Of a stretch of 64,000 bases of DNA, positions 25,678 to 35,518 are shown in pieces; position 1 is the stretch's first letter; every line of letters begins with the position of its first letter. The notes below the pieces were generated by a model that saw only the letters and a program-made list of their open reading frames with translations, searched no databases and was not told the origin of the DNA. The DNA comes from an uncultured Alistipes sp. (GTDB taxonomy: Bacteria > Bacteroidota > Bacteroidia > Bacteroidales > Rikenellaceae). The stretch is from the NCBI GenBank assembly GCA_900542505.1, contig UQNV01000001.1, positions 1-64,000 of the forward strand, read 5' to 3'. The position numbers and the translations under genes were made by a program.

Positions 25678-27128
25678 TCGTCCGCCGCCTGCTGCTCATC
25701 GTGCTGCTGGCCGCGGCGACGGCCGGCTGCAGCAAGGACGACGGCCCGGCCCAGCACATTGCGAGCAATGCGGCCGAGGTCGTGCTGCGTTACGAGGCGG
25801 GCGCCGAGGCGTCGTTCACCGTCACGGCAAGCGGCCCGTGGTCGTTCTCAACGACGGGCGAAGGCTTCGAGGTATCCGGCCCCGCGGTCGGCGAACGCGG
25901 CGAGACGACCCTCACGGTGACCGCCACGGAGGAGAATACCGGGCTGCAACGCCGCCGGCTGGGCAGCATCACGCTGCAGCTCGACAACGGCGCCGCCTCG
26001 GCCGAGGTCACCATCGAGCAGAACACGAGCACGGCTCCGCAGACGCTGCTGATGTACATGCCCTGGTCGGGCAACCTCACCTCGTACTTCGAGCAGAACA
26101 TCGCCGACATGGCAAAGACCGTTGCCGCAGGGTATCTCGGGGATACGCGGCTCCTGGTCTACTTCATGCCCAACGATACGCAGGCCCTGCTGTACGAACT
26201 CTACTACGACAACGGCGAGAGCGTGCGGCTCGACCACCGCACCTGCGACCCGGCACCCGACTTCACCACGGCCGAAGGCATCGCCACGATTCTCGGCATG
26301 GTGCAGCAGACGGCTCCCGCCGAGCGCTATGCGATGACCATCGGCAGCCACGGCATGGCGTGGCTCCCCGTATCGGGCATCTACTCGCGGCCCAGCGCCG
26401 CCGGAGCGCGCGAACGCGAATACTGGGAGTATGAGTCCGAAGGAGCGGCACTGACCCGCTGGTTCGGCGGTACGTCGGACCGCTACCGCACCGACATCTC
26501 GACGCTGGCCGAGGGCATCGAGCAGGCGGGGATGGAGATGGAGTACATCCTCTTCGACGACTGCTACATGTCGTCGGTCGAGGTGGCCTACGACCTGCGC
26601 CACGTCACGCGCCACCTCATCGGCTCGACCTGCGAAATCATGGCCTACGGATTCCCCTATGCCGACATGGGGCGCTATCTGGTCGGAGAGCCCGACTACG
26701 AAAACATCTGCGAATCGTTCTACCGCTTCTACAGCACCTACCAGTGGCCCTACGGGACCATCGGCGTGACGGACTGCGCCGAGCTGGAACGGCTGGCCGA
26801 CATCATGAAGCGCATCAATGCGGGCGACGTATTCGACGGCTCGCAACTCGGGGAGCTGCAGGCGCTCGACGGGTACAGCCCGACCCGCTTCTTCGACCTG
26901 GGAGACTACGTCCGCCACCTCTGCACCTCACCCACGCTGCTGGCCGAATTCGAGGAGCAGCTCGCACGGACGGTACCCTATCACCGCCATACGGAGGAGT
27001 ACTACTCGATGTCGGGCGGCGCCCGCCCCATCGAGACCTACTCGGGCATCACCACCTCGGACCCCAGCACGAGTGAAGCCACACTGCAGAAGCAGCAAAC
27101 CTCGTGGTGGAAGGCAACGCACGAATAG
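25638..27128 (+). CDS. Clostripain-like (C11) cysteine peptidase lipoprotein with BACON domain
   Basis: A 496-residue surface or periplasmic lipoprotein. The signal region RRLLLIVLLAAATAGC has lipobox TAGC. Residues ~35-135 are a BACON beta-sandwich (VVLRYEAGAEASFTV, SGPWSF, TEENTGLQRRRLGSITLQ, VTIEQN). Residues ~140-480 are the C11 peptidase domain with the His/Cys dyad H238 (TIGSHGMAW) and C309 (ILFDDCYMSSVEVAYDL). Clostripain-type enzymes cleave after Arg (or Lys) and often self-process. BACON domains are usually found on gut Bacteroidota surface proteins that touch glycans or mucin. The chosen ATG overlaps the upstream gene by 40 bases in another frame; no other ATG precedes the signal peptide. 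Confidence 0.87.
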   Translation: MAIQQSETPHLQIIVRRLLLIVLLAAATAGCSKDDGPAQHIASNAAEVVLRYEAGAEASFTVTASGPWSFSTTGEGFEVSGPAVGERGETTLTVTATEENTGLQRRRLGSITLQLDNGAASAEVTIEQNTSTAPQTLLMYMPWSGNLTSYFEQNIADMAKTVAAGYLGDTRLLVYFMPNDTQALLYELYYDNGESVRLDHRTCDPAPDFTTAEGIATILGMVQQTAPAERYAMTIGSHGMAWLPVSGIYSRPSAAGAREREYWEYESEGAALTRWFGGTSDRYRTDISTLAEGIEQAGMEMEYILFDDCYMSSVEVAYDLRHVTRHLIGSTCEIMAYGFPYADMGRYLVGEPDYENICESFYRFYSTYQWPYGTIGVTDCAELERLADIMKRINAGDVFDGSQLGELQALDGYSPTRFFDLGDYVRHLCTSPTLLAEFEEQLARTVPYHRHTEEYYSMSGGARPIETYSGITTSDPSTSEATLQKQQTSWWKATHE

Positions 27129-27168
27129 GCCGGACATCGCAGCCTGCGTCACACCACACGGAAACGGG

Positions 27169-27209
27169 ACAAAAGGGAAGCCACCCTGTCGGGGTGGCTT
27201 CCCTTTTGT
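27169..27209 (+). terminator. Intrinsic terminator after the C11 peptidase gene
   Basis: An ~18-bp stem (ACAAAAGGGAAGCCACCC and complement) with T-rich end; it may also serve the convergent MATE gene. Confidence 0.9.
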
Positions 27210-27409
27210 CCGTTCTGCCGCAGCGGCCGCCCCTCGCGACACGCGACGAGGCGGTCATCGCCAGAACGCCTCGGAGACGGCATGGTACGACCCGGAAAGA
27301 ATGCATGGCATGATTCGGAACGGCGTCAGCATCGGCATCGGCATCGGCCTGTCCCTGTCCGGGAGCAGCTCCGTCCGACGCGGTGCGACCCGGCACCTCC
27401 GCCCTCCCT

Positions 27410-28747
27410 TTACCGCACGCCGCCCGTTTCGGCCCGGGCGTAGATGGCCCGGAGACGGTGGGTCATGAAGAACTGCAGCACGCCGCGCAGGAACATGTAG
27501 AGCATGAAGGCGAGCCAGAGGGCGTTGTTGCCAATCCAGCCGTAAAACAGGTGGTAGATGGCGAAATAGGCGGCCGTGGCCCAGAACATCGAGTTGCGCA
27601 TGACGCGCGTATGGGTGGCCCCCACCATGATGCCGTCCATGATGAAAGGCATGGCGCTGGCGATAGGTATGACGATAATCCAGACGATGTAACGACCCGC
27701 CAGCTCGACAATGGTGGGCGCATCGGGCGCCGAGGCGTCGACGAAGAGCCCCACCAGGTCGCGCCACCAAAGGATGTAGATGCCGACGAAGAGGGCCGAG
27801 ACGGCCGTTCCCCAGAGGATGCAGCGCTTGAGGCAGGCGCGCAGCGAACGGCCGTCGCGCGCGCCGATGAAACGGCCCGTGAGCGCCTCGGCGGCATAGG
27901 CGAAGCCGTCGTTCATGTAGGAGAAGAGCGTAAAAAGCTCGAGCAGCAGCGTATTGACCGCCAGCATTGCCGGATTGTCCATGCGGGCTGAGGCCCCCGT
28001 AAAGAAGGTGTAGACGGCCACGATACAGAGCGTGCGCAGCATGATGTCGCGGTTGACGACGAAGAAGTGGCGCAGCGGCCGCAGGTCGAAGACCTCGCGC
28101 CAGTCGATGCGGGTCAGCACGCGGCGGTAGCGCAGCAGCAGGAGCAGGGCGGCAAGCGTGACACCCGTCCACTGCCCCGCCACCGAACCATAGGCGATGC
28201 CGACGATGCCCATCTTCATGCCGAAGGCGAACCAGAGGCTGCAGGCGACGTGCACGACGTTGACCGTAATGGCCGTACACATGGGAATCAGCGCGTTCTG
28301 CATGCCCGTATACCAGCCGTTGAAGCCGAAGAGCATGATGCCTGCCGGTACGGCCCAGATGCGGGCGTAGAAGTAGGCGCGCGTCATCTCGCCGCCGTTC
28401 ATCGCCCAGAGCGCCAGCTCGCCGATGGGGTATTGCAGCGCAACGACCAGCACCCCCATCGCGGCGGCAACCACCAGGGCGCGGGCCAGCATGTTGGTGC
28501 ATTCGCGGAAATTGCCTGCACCGAAGGCCTGCGCCGTAAAGCCGCTCGTACCCATCCGCACGAAGGAGCAGTTCCAGTAGATGAAGTTGAAAATCGACAC
28601 CCCGATGGCCAGCGCGCCGATGTTGGCGGCCGAGTCACCCGCCGAATGGCCGGCGATGGCCGTACCGACGATGCCCATCAGGGGCACCGTGATGTTCGAG
28701 ACGATGTTGGGCAGCGCCAGGCGCAGGATTTCGCGGTTCATCGACAT
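27410..28747 (-). CDS. MATE-family efflux transporter
   Basis: A 445-residue inner-membrane protein with about 12 hydrophobic segments. The N-terminal half begins LRLALPNIVSNITVPLMGIVGTAIAGH, typical of the MATE DinF-like branch, with GTSGFTAQAFGA in helix 2-3. Such pumps export cationic drugs or metabolites using Na+ or H+ gradients. Start 28747 (MSMNREIL) is preferred over 28741 and over the upstream extension because the latter overlaps the promoter. A TATCTTTG box lies on the minus strand at 28825-28818. It is monocistronic and divergent from the pseudouridine synthase gene. Confidence 0.93.
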   Translation of the reverse strand: MSMNREILRLALPNIVSNITVPLMGIVGTAIAGHSAGDSAANIGALAIGVSIFNFIYWNCSFVRMGTSGFTAQAFGAGNFRECTNMLARALVVAAAMGVLVVALQYPIGELALWAMNGGEMTRAYFYARIWAVPAGIMLFGFNGWYTGMQNALIPMCTAITVNVVHVACSLWFAFGMKMGIVGIAYGSVAGQWTGVTLAALLLLLRYRRVLTRIDWREVFDLRPLRHFFVVNRDIMLRTLCIVAVYTFFTGASARMDNPAMLAVNTLLLELFTLFSYMNDGFAYAAEALTGRFIGARDGRSLRACLKRCILWGTAVSALFVGIYILWWRDLVGLFVDASAPDAPTIVELAGRYIVWIIVIPIASAMPFIMDGIMVGATHTRVMRNSMFWATAAYFAIYHLFYGWIGNNALWLAFMLYMFLRGVLQFFMTHRLRAIYARAETGGVR

Positions 28748-28817
28748 GGACTCTCGGCTCCGGGTGCTGGATGCCGCAGAACGGTGCTGCGGCTCGGGAT
28801 TCCGGCGGAGCGAATAC

Positions 28818-28825
28818 AAAGATAC
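28818..28825 (-). promoter_or_regulatory. -7 box for the MATE gene
   Basis: TATCTTTG on the minus strand, ~70 bases before the start. Confidence 0.55.
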
Positions 28826-28910
28826 ACTTAAATTCGGCAAATTGATGGTCCCGCACGGCTTTTGTTTCCGATTTCGGCACGATGCATGCGCGGAATCCCG
28901 AAAATTGAAT

Positions 28911-28918
28911 TACCTTTG
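28911..28918 (+). promoter_or_regulatory. -7 box for the pseudouridine synthase gene
   Basis: TACCTTTG, predicting a start near 28925 and a leader of about 190 bases before ATG 29118. The leader has no obvious gene; its possible structure is undetermined. Confidence 0.5.
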
Positions 28919-29117
28919 ACGCAACTTTGTCGAAGCGTGGGCTTTAGCCGGTTGACGACCGCAAGCCGCGCGCGAACAGACCGAGATACGGAGCAGCATG
29001 CCGGCGCGGAACCGGGGCGTCCAACGGCGCCCGCACAACGAGTTCGACGCATTCCGCATCGGGCAGGAGCTCCGCAACACATGCAACAAACATCCGACGT
29101 CGAACTCGACCTTTGAT

Positions 29118-30479
29118 ATGAAAGAACACAAGAACGACTCAACCGACACCCTCGCGCGCTTCGGACGCGACAAGCGGGTGCGTACCGCAACGGTCTCGAC
29201 GGAACGGGTTGAGCGCAGCCCGCGTCCGCGGCGCGATGCCGCCGACTCGGAGCGACCTTCATCGGACCGCCAGCCCCGCAAGCGGGCTTCGTACAACCCC
29301 AACTTCTCGGCCGACAACCGTCCTCTGAACGAGGAGCGTCGCAGCCGCGGCTATGGCGAGAAGCCCCGCTACACCGACGGCGAAGCCTCCGGGAAGCGTT
29401 TCCAGGGCAAAGGCCCCGCAGCCCATGGCCGCTACGGACACCAGGAGCAGCACGGAGCCCCGGCACGCTACGGCCGTCGCGAGCAGTACGGACGCCGCGA
29501 CAAGGAGCCGCGCGAAGAGTACGGCCGCTACGGGCAACACGACGAGCAGACGGCTCGCACGCCCCGGCAGCAGTACAAGCGTTATGACAACAACCGCGCA
29601 GAAGGAGGCGCCGCATCGGCTTACGGCGAGCGCAAGGGAGCGCGCAAGTATGGCGAAAAGCCCGCATACGGCCAGCGCCGCGAGGAGCGCTACGGGAAAT
29701 ACTCCGCAGAGCGCCGTGGCGGCGAACGTTCGTCCTATCCGCGTTACGACGCGTCGAAGAGCACGGGTGAAATCCGCCTCAACCGCTTCATCGCACAGTC
29801 GGGTCTCTGCTCGCGCCGCGAAGCCGACGACTACATCCAGGCCGGACTCGTCTCGGTGAACGGAAAGATTGTCACGGAGCTGGGCACGAAGGTGCTGCCG
29901 ACCGACGAGGTGCGTTTCAACGACGAGCGCGTACAGGGCGAGAAGAAGGTCTACCTCGTACTCAACAAGCCCAAGGGCTATGTCACCACCATGGAGGACC
30001 CCCACACCGACAAGACGGTCATGGAGCTGGTCAAGGGCGCCTGCACGGAGCGCGTCTACCCGGTCGGACGGCTCGACAAGAACAGCGTCGGGCTGCTGCT
30101 CTTCACCAACGACGGTGACCTGACCCGTCAGCTCACCCACCCCTCCTACCGCAAGAAGAAAATCTACCAGGTGACGCTCGACAAACCGCTCACGCGGGCC
30201 GACATGGATGCCATCGCCGAAGGCGTAACGCTCGAGGACGGCGAAATCTATGCCGACGAAATCTCCTACGTCTCGGAGAACAAGGAGGAGGTCGGCATCG
30301 AAATCCATTCGGGCCGCAACCGCATCGTCCGCCGCATCTTCGAGCATCTGGGCTACACGGTGCTCAAGCTCGACCGCGTCTACTATGCCGGTCTGACGAA
30401 GAAGAACCTCAAGCGCGGCCAGTGGCGTTTCCTCACCCGCGAGGAGGTGGAGCGCCTCAAGTCGGGACAGTACGAATAA
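29118..30479 (+). CDS. RsuA/RluB-family rRNA pseudouridine synthase with long basic N-terminus
   Basis: A 453-residue protein. Residues 1-~215 are a low-complexity, presumably disordered region rich in Arg, Tyr, Gly, Glu and Lys with repeated RYG, QYGRR and EKPxYG blocks. Residues ~218-280 are an S4 RNA-binding domain (LNRFIAQSGLCSRREADDYI), followed by the catalytic domain with D320 in GRLDKNSVGLLLFTNDG and LNKPKGY upstream. It isomerises uridine in 23S or 16S rRNA. The C-terminal half is normal in length; the basic tail more than doubles the protein and probably adds RNA affinity. ATG 29118 is the first codon giving MKEHKNDS. A terminator is at 30528. Confidence 0.93.
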   Translation: MKEHKNDSTDTLARFGRDKRVRTATVSTERVERSPRPRRDAADSERPSSDRQPRKRASYNPNFSADNRPLNEERRSRGYGEKPRYTDGEASGKRFQGKGPAAHGRYGHQEQHGAPARYGRREQYGRRDKEPREEYGRYGQHDEQTARTPRQQYKRYDNNRAEGGAASAYGERKGARKYGEKPAYGQRREERYGKYSAERRGGERSSYPRYDASKSTGEIRLNRFIAQSGLCSRREADDYIQAGLVSVNGKIVTELGTKVLPTDEVRFNDERVQGEKKVYLVLNKPKGYVTTMEDPHTDKTVMELVKGACTERVYPVGRLDKNSVGLLLFTNDGDLTRQLTHPSYRKKKIYQVTLDKPLTRADMDAIAEGVTLEDGEIYADEISYVSENKEEVGIEIHSGRNRIVRRIFEHLGYTVLKLDRVYYAGLTKKNLKRGQWRFLTREEVERLKSGQYE

Positions 30480-30527
30480 GGGCGGCTGCGCCGTCCGCAA
30501 CCGGAAACCGTTCCGGTCCGACACGAC

Positions 30528-30567
30528 ACCGGAGGTCGTCCACATGGGCGACCTCCGGTCTTTTTTT
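30528..30567 (+). terminator. Intrinsic terminator after the pseudouridine synthase gene
   Basis: An 11-bp stem ACCGGAGGTCG and complement followed by C and seven T. Confidence 0.9.
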
Positions 30568-30758
30568 GCAGCGGGCAAAGCAGCCCCGATAGGCAATACC
30601 CGATACCCGAGCGGGTACGGACTCACCCAACGGAGGCATCCGGCCGTTCCGCCCGACACGACGCTCAGCCCTGGGCCTTTTCCATCCGGACCGACGGCTC
30701 TCGGGCTCCAGCTTCTTCTGTCACGCCCGACACAACCTTCCCCCCGCACGGCCGGAAA

Positions 30759-30909
30759 AATCCGCCTCGTCCGGAAATCCGGCGACCCGGAACATCGTTC
30801 GCCCGGAAAATCCGCCTCGCCCGGGAGATCCGCCGGCCAGGAACATCGTTCGCCCGGGAAAATTCACCTCACCCGGAAAATCCGCCGGCCCGACCCTCAT
30901 TCCACCCGG
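30759..30909 (+). repeat. Minisatellite, period about 50 bp, 3 copies
   Basis: Three units starting near 30759, 30809 and 30860 share AATCCGCCTCG, CATCGTTCGCCCGG and CCGG-rich filler. They lie in the 660-base gene-free stretch 30480-31140, which otherwise holds only the two terminators. Confidence 0.75.
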
Positions 30910-31082
30910 CACCCGTCCTGTCCGGCTTTGTCCCGCTCCGCTCTCCTTCACCGGCACGTTTTACGCCCCTTTCCCCTCGCCGCAACACGTGCCGCGCATC
31001 GCCCCTCCCGCCGAATGGCATGCCCCATGAGCCGCGGCGGGGCCGCCCCGTACAAATCTGCAAGCCGGACCGGATGCCCCGA

Positions 31083-31118
31083 CAAAAAGAGCGGCAACCC
31101 GCAGGGGCTGCCGTTCTC
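31083..31118 (-). terminator. Intrinsic terminator of the TPR gene
   Basis: On the minus strand AGAACGGCAGCCC pairs with GGGTTGCCGCTCT (two G-T pairs) and is followed by TTTTTG, 22 bases beyond the stop codon. Confidence 0.8.
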
Positions 31119-31140
31119 CGACAATCGGATTCGGGTCCGA

Positions 31141-32487
31141 TTATTTGTTGCTGAGCTGGTTGTAGAGCTCGTTGTACTTCTTGAACTTGTCCATCATACC
31201 CTCCTCGTCACGCAGACGGAAGCAGAGCGACTTGAGGAACTCAACGGCATCCAGGTCGTTGGGCTTCAACTCCAGAGCCTTCTCGAACCAGGGCACGGCC
31301 GACATGTAAACCGCATTGACCGTCTTCAGGTCGGCATCGTAGTCGGCCTGGCTGCTGTACTGCTTCTCGTTCATCTCCTTGTTCATGGCATCGCCCTTGA
31401 GCGCATAGAAGACGCCGAGGTAGTAGTTGCCCTCGTACATGTCGGGCTTCAGCTCGACAATCTTCGAGAACGAAGCGATGCTCTCGTCGTAGTTCTTCAG
31501 CGCATAGAAGATACGGCCGCGGCCGAACCAGAGGTCGGTGTTGGTCGGATTCTCGGCAATGGCGGCGTCAATCATCGACACGAGGTCGGCGGGGTCACCC
31601 ACGCCCTTCTCGGCCGTGTAGAGCTGCATCAGGCCGTCGAGAATACGCTCGTTCTTCGGGAACTTCTCGATACCGGTCAGCAGCGCATCCTTGCTCTTCA
31701 TGACGAATGCGGCGTCCTTGGCCTTCTGGCCGTAGTAGCAGTGGAAGAGGTAGTAGTAGATGTTGCCGTCCTCGTCCGCATAGCCCTCCTCGAGCGCCTT
31801 GTTCAGGTAGTCGGCACCCTCGGCATAGGCTTCGGGGTTGGTCGAACCCTCGACCGTCTTCAGATAGCCGGCATAGTAAAGCAGCGCCAGGTTGGGCTTC
31901 TCGCCGTAGGCGGGGCTGCTCTGGGCCTCATAGGCCGTCATGTAGAACTTGGCGGCATCGGCATAGCGGCCCGTGGTGATGCCCACGTCACCGGCCTGGG
32001 CGCAGAAGTCGCTGATTTGCTTCAGACCGTCCTTGACCTTCGATGCGGTCTTGGGGTCCATCTCGTAGGCCTTGTTGTATGCCTCGAGCGCCTTGTCAAG
32101 CGCATCGGGATAAACCTCCTGCGTCTGAGTCCAGGCAACGACCTTGTTGTCCTTCACATAGGCCGTATAGTAGGGATAGACATAGGCCGTGTAGGGCACG
32201 TCGAGCAACGTGACCTGCTCGGTCGAGGTAGCATCACCGTCGCTGAACTTGAGCATCATCGGGTCCAGTTCGAGGAAAAGATTCTTCGTCGGCTCGGATG
32301 CGGCCTCATAGAAGAGCTTGCCACGATTCACCCACGTTGCGGCTTTGGCTCCCTTCTTGGCGTCGGCGATATCGGCGTCGCTCTTCTCGATTTTCGAAAG
32401 GAACGAATTCTTGTTCACCTTCTGGGCCTGTACGGCGGGAACTGCCAGGAACAGTGCCGCAAGGGCCGTTACAAATGTTCTTTTCAT
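31141..32487 (-). CDS. Secreted tetratricopeptide-repeat protein
   Basis: A 448-residue exported protein with signal peptide MKRTFVTALAALFLAVPAVQA. The mature part is helical with several TPR units (ALEAYNKAYEMDPK near residue 125, YADAAKFYMTAYEA, NTDLWFGRGRIFYALKNYDESIASFSKIVELKPDMYEG in pieces, AVPWFEKALELKPNDLDAVEFL). It has no catalytic motif. It is a likely periplasmic scaffold, similar to abundant TPR proteins of Bacteroidota. It has its own promoter (minus strand, TTGC 32574-32571 and TATCTTTG 32552-32545) and terminator. Confidence 0.88.
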   Translation of the reverse strand: MKRTFVTALAALFLAVPAVQAQKVNKNSFLSKIEKSDADIADAKKGAKAATWVNRGKLFYEAASEPTKNLFLELDPMMLKFSDGDATSTEQVTLLDVPYTAYVYPYYTAYVKDNKVVAWTQTQEVYPDALDKALEAYNKAYEMDPKTASKVKDGLKQISDFCAQAGDVGITTGRYADAAKFYMTAYEAQSSPAYGEKPNLALLYYAGYLKTVEGSTNPEAYAEGADYLNKALEEGYADEDGNIYYYLFHCYYGQKAKDAAFVMKSKDALLTGIEKFPKNERILDGLMQLYTAEKGVGDPADLVSMIDAAIAENPTNTDLWFGRGRIFYALKNYDESIASFSKIVELKPDMYEGNYYLGVFYALKGDAMNKEMNEKQYSSQADYDADLKTVNAVYMSAVPWFEKALELKPNDLDAVEFLKSLCFRLRDEEGMMDKFKKYNELYNQLSNK

Positions 32488-32544
32488 AAGAAATCTATTT
32501 TTAAGGTTTTTTTATTTGGTTTCGTCACGCAGTGGTTTCTCCGG

Positions 32545-32574
32545 CAAAGATAGCGATAAAATCCGCTACTGCAA
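32545..32574 (-). promoter_or_regulatory. Promoter of the TPR gene
   Basis: On the minus strand TTGC (32574-32571) and TATCTTTG (32552-32545), spacer 18 bases. Confidence 0.65.
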
Positions 32575-32635
32575 CATAACCGCCACATGAAACTCGCTCC
32601 AAAGATGTCCTTTCCGGCTGAAACCTTCGCCGAAA

Positions 32636-35224
32636 CTACTCGTTGGAGGTCGTCTGGCCCGCATCGCCGCTTTCGGAGCCGGCAGCCGGAGCTTCCGCCG
32701 CGGCCGGAGCACCGTCCTCGGCAGGCACCGTCGTTTCGGCCGGAATCTCCTCCTCGTCGGCATGCGGAACGGCCATCACCGAAGCGATGGCGTCGCCTTC
32801 GCGCAGGTTGATGATGCGCACCCCCTGCGTGGCGCGGCCCGCAACACGGATTTGCGACACGGCCGTACGGATGGTCAGACCCGAACGGTTGATAATCATC
32901 AGGTCGTTCTCGTCGGTCACGGCCTGAATCGAAATCAGGTCGCCGGTCTTCTCCGTGATGTTGATGGTCTTCACGCCCTTGCCGCCGCGGTTGGTAATAC
33001 GGTACTCGTCCAGGTCGGTGCGCTTGCCGTAGCCGTTCTCGCTCAGCACGAGCACATCCTGCTTCGACTCGGGCTCGATGCAAATCATGCCGACCACCTC
33101 GTCGCCCTCCTCGAGCGAAATGCCGCGCACGCCGGCGCCGACACGGCCGATGGGACGCACCGTCGTCTCGTTGAAGCGGATGGCCTTGCCGCCGCGCGCC
33201 GCAATCATGATTTCGGCGTTGCCGCTCGTAAGTTTCGCCTCCAGGAGCTGGTCGCCCTCGCGGATGACGATGGCGTTGACACCGTTCTGGCGCGGACGCG
33301 AATAGGCCTCGAGCAGCGTCTTCTTGATGACGCCCTCCTTCGTGCACATGACGATGTAGTTGCTGTTCACGTAGTCGGCATCGTTCAGACGCTTGACGTT
33401 GATGTAGGCGCGCACCTTGTCGTCGGGCTCAATCTGGATGACGTTCTGGATGGCACGGCCCTTCGAACTGCGCGTACCCTCGGGAATCTCGTAGACCTTG
33501 AGCCAGTAGCAGCGGCCCTTCTCCGTGAAGAAGAGCATCGTGTTGTGCATCGTGGCCATGTAGATATGCTCGATGAAGTCCTCGTCGCGCGTAGCGCTGC
33601 CCTTGGCACCCACGCCGCCGCGGTTCTGCGTACGGTATTCGGCCAGCGGCGTACGCTTGATGTAGCCCATGTGCGAGATGGTGATGACCATGTCGTCGTC
33701 GGCATAGAAGTCCTCGGGGTTGAACTCCTCCGAAGCGTAGACAATCTCGGTGCGGCGCTCGTCGCCGTATTTCTCCTTGATTTCGAGCAGTTCGTCCTTG
33801 ACAATCTGGAGCTGCATGCCGACGTTGGCCAGCACCTCCTTCAGGTGGGCGATGAGCTTCTCGAGCTCGTCGCGCTCGGCCACCAGTTTGCCGTGCTCGA
33901 GCCCCGTGAGCGCACGCAGACGCATCTCGATGATGGCCGAAGCCTGGATGTCGCTCAGCCCGAAGCGCTCAATCATCGTCTGCTTGGCGGCGTCGGGCGT
34001 CTGCGACGAGCGGATGATGCGGACAATCTCGTCGATGTTGTCCTGGGCGATGAGCAGACCCAGCACGATGTGCAGGCGCTCCTCGGCCTTGCGCAACTCG
34101 AAGCGCGTGCGGCGTACCACCACGTCGTGACGGTGGTCGACGAAGTGCTTGACCAGGTCGCGCAGGTTGAGCAGCTGCGGACGGCCGTTGACCAGCGCGA
34201 TGTTGTTCACCGGGAAGACCGTCTGCAGGGGGGTATTCTTGTAGAGCGTATTGAGCACGACGCTGGCCACGGCATCGTGCTTGAGAATCACAATGATGCG
34301 CAGTCCGTTGCGGTCCGACTCGTCGTTGATGTAGGAGATGCCCTCGATTTTCTTCTCGTTAATCATGTCGGCGATTTTCTTAATCATCTCCGCCTTGTTG
34401 ACCATGTAGGGAATCTCCGTGATGACGATGCATTCGCGGCCGCTGGCCGTATGCTCGACTTCGGTCCGGGCTCGCATGACCACCCGGCCGCGGCCCGTGA
34501 GCAGCGCCTCGCGCACGCCCTCGTAGCCGTAGATGATGCCGCCCGTCGGGAAGTCGGGGGCCTTGACGTATTTGAGCAGCTCCTCGCACTCGATGTCGGG
34601 GTTGTCGACATAGGCGCAGCAGGCGTCGACCACCTCGCCCAGGTTGTGCGGGGCCATGTTGGTCGCCATGCCGACGGCGATACCGCTCGCGCCGTTGACC
34701 AGCAGCAGCGGAATCTTCGTGGGGAGCACCGTGGGTTCGGGAATCGTATCGTCGAAGTTGAGCGTCCAGTCGACCGTCTCCTTGTCGATGTCGGCCATCA
34801 CCTCGTCGGTGATTTTCTTCATGCGGGCCTCGGTATAACGCATTGCAGCAGGCGAGTCGCCGTCCATCGAACCGAAGTTACCCTGACCGTCCACGAGCGG
34901 GTAGCGCATCGACCAGTCCTGGGCCAGACGCACCATGGCGTCGTAGACCGACGAGTCGCCGTGGGGGTGGAACTTACCGAGCACGTCGCCGACGATACGC
35001 GCCGACTTACGCGTAGGCTTGTCCGAATAGAGATTCAGCTCGGCGCTCATGTCGTAGAGGATACGGCGATGCACGGGCTTCAGACCGTCCCGCACATCGG
35101 GCAGCGCACGCGACACGATGACCGACATCGAATAGTCGATGTAGGCCGTCTTCATCTGCTCCTCGATGTTGATGGGGATGATGCGCCCCACCAAACCGGC
35201 ATTCTTTTCTTCTTCAGTTAGCAT
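32636..35224 (-). CDS. gyrA: DNA gyrase subunit A
   Basis: An 862-residue type IIA topoisomerase subunit. The active-site Tyr is Y130 in [10 protein letters not shown]. The quinolone region reads [10 protein letters not shown], with S91 and D95 at the positions of E. coli S83 and D87, that is, the drug-sensitive residues. A GyrA-box-like [10 protein letters not shown] begins the DNA-wrapping C-terminal pinwheel, which identifies it as GyrA rather than ParC. The last ~40 residues are acidic and Ala-rich ([14 protein letters not shown]). gyrB is not in the window. Transcribed from 35256-35286 on the minus strand. It introduces negative supercoils ahead of forks and polymerases. Confidence 0.97.
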   Translation of the reverse strand: MLTEEEKNAGLVGRIIPINIEEQMKTAYIDYSMSVIVSRALPDVRDGLKPVHRRILYDMSAELNLYSDKPTRKSARIVGDVLGKFHPHGDSSVYDAMVRLAQDWSMRYPLVDGQGNFGSMDGDSPAAMRYTEARMKKITDEVMADIDKETVDWTLNFDDTIPEPTVLPTKIPLLLVNGASGIAVGMATNMAPHNLGEVVDACCAYVDNPDIECEELLKYVKAPDFPTGGIIYGYEGVREALLTGRGRVVMRARTEVEHTASGRECIVITEIPYMVNKAEMIKKIADMINEKKIEGISYINDESDRNGLRIIVILKHDAVASVVLNTLYKNTPLQTVFPVNNIALVNGRPQLLNLRDLVKHFVDHRHDVVVRRTRFELRKAEERLHIVLGLLIAQDNIDEIVRIIRSSQTPDAAKQTMIERFGLSDIQASAIIEMRLRALTGLEHGKLVAERDELEKLIAHLKEVLANVGMQLQIVKDELLEIKEKYGDERRTEIVYASEEFNPEDFYADDDMVITISHMGYIKRTPLAEYRTQNRGGVGAKGSATRDEDFIEHIYMATMHNTMLFFTEKGRCYWLKVYEIPEGTRSSKGRAIQNVIQIEPDDKVRAYINVKRLNDADYVNSNYIVMCTKEGVIKKTLLEAYSRPRQNGVNAIVIREGDQLLEAKLTSGNAEIMIAARGGKAIRFNETTVRPIGRVGAGVRGISLEEGDEVVGMICIEPESKQDVLVLSENGYGKRTDLDEYRITNRGGKGVKTINITEKTGDLISIQAVTDENDLMIINRSGLTIRTAVSQIRVAGRATQGVRIINLREGDAIASVMAVPHADEEEIPAETTVPAEDGAPAAAEAPAAGSESGDAGQTTSNE

Positions 35225-35255
35225 TTCTCTCTGGAATTACCTTCGTTTTAACAGA

Positions 35256-35286
35256 CAAAAATAGGCTTTTTTTTCGATATGGCCAA
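35256..35286 (-). promoter_or_regulatory. Promoter of gyrA
   Basis: On the minus strand TTGG (35286-35283) and TATTTTTG (35263-35256), 19-base spacer, 32 bases before the start codon. Confidence 0.65.
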
Positions 35287-35377
35287 CTTTGGACGCCGAA
35301 ATCTGGGGCCGTGGCGGGGCAATTCGCGCGATTTATCCCCGCAAGACCCCTTTTCGGGCGATTTGAGCCGTTCAAAA

Positions 35378-35406
35378 AAAAATCCCGACAGGGGGTCGGG
35401 ATTTTT
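35378..35406 (-). terminator. Orphan intrinsic terminator
   Basis: A 12-bp stem AAAAATCCCGAC and complement with T tracts on both strands. On the minus strand it lies 110 bases beyond the stop of the decayed gene at 35519, so it is probably that gene's original terminator. Confidence 0.8.
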
Positions 35407-35518
35407 ACGGGGTTTCGCGGCGGGTCGTAACCGCCCCGCGACCGTTTCGGCCGCGGGGCGCCGCGGCGGGGCAGCAGCCCGTGTCAGGGCGTCGGGGTGT
35501 CGCGCCGTGCGGCCGCAC

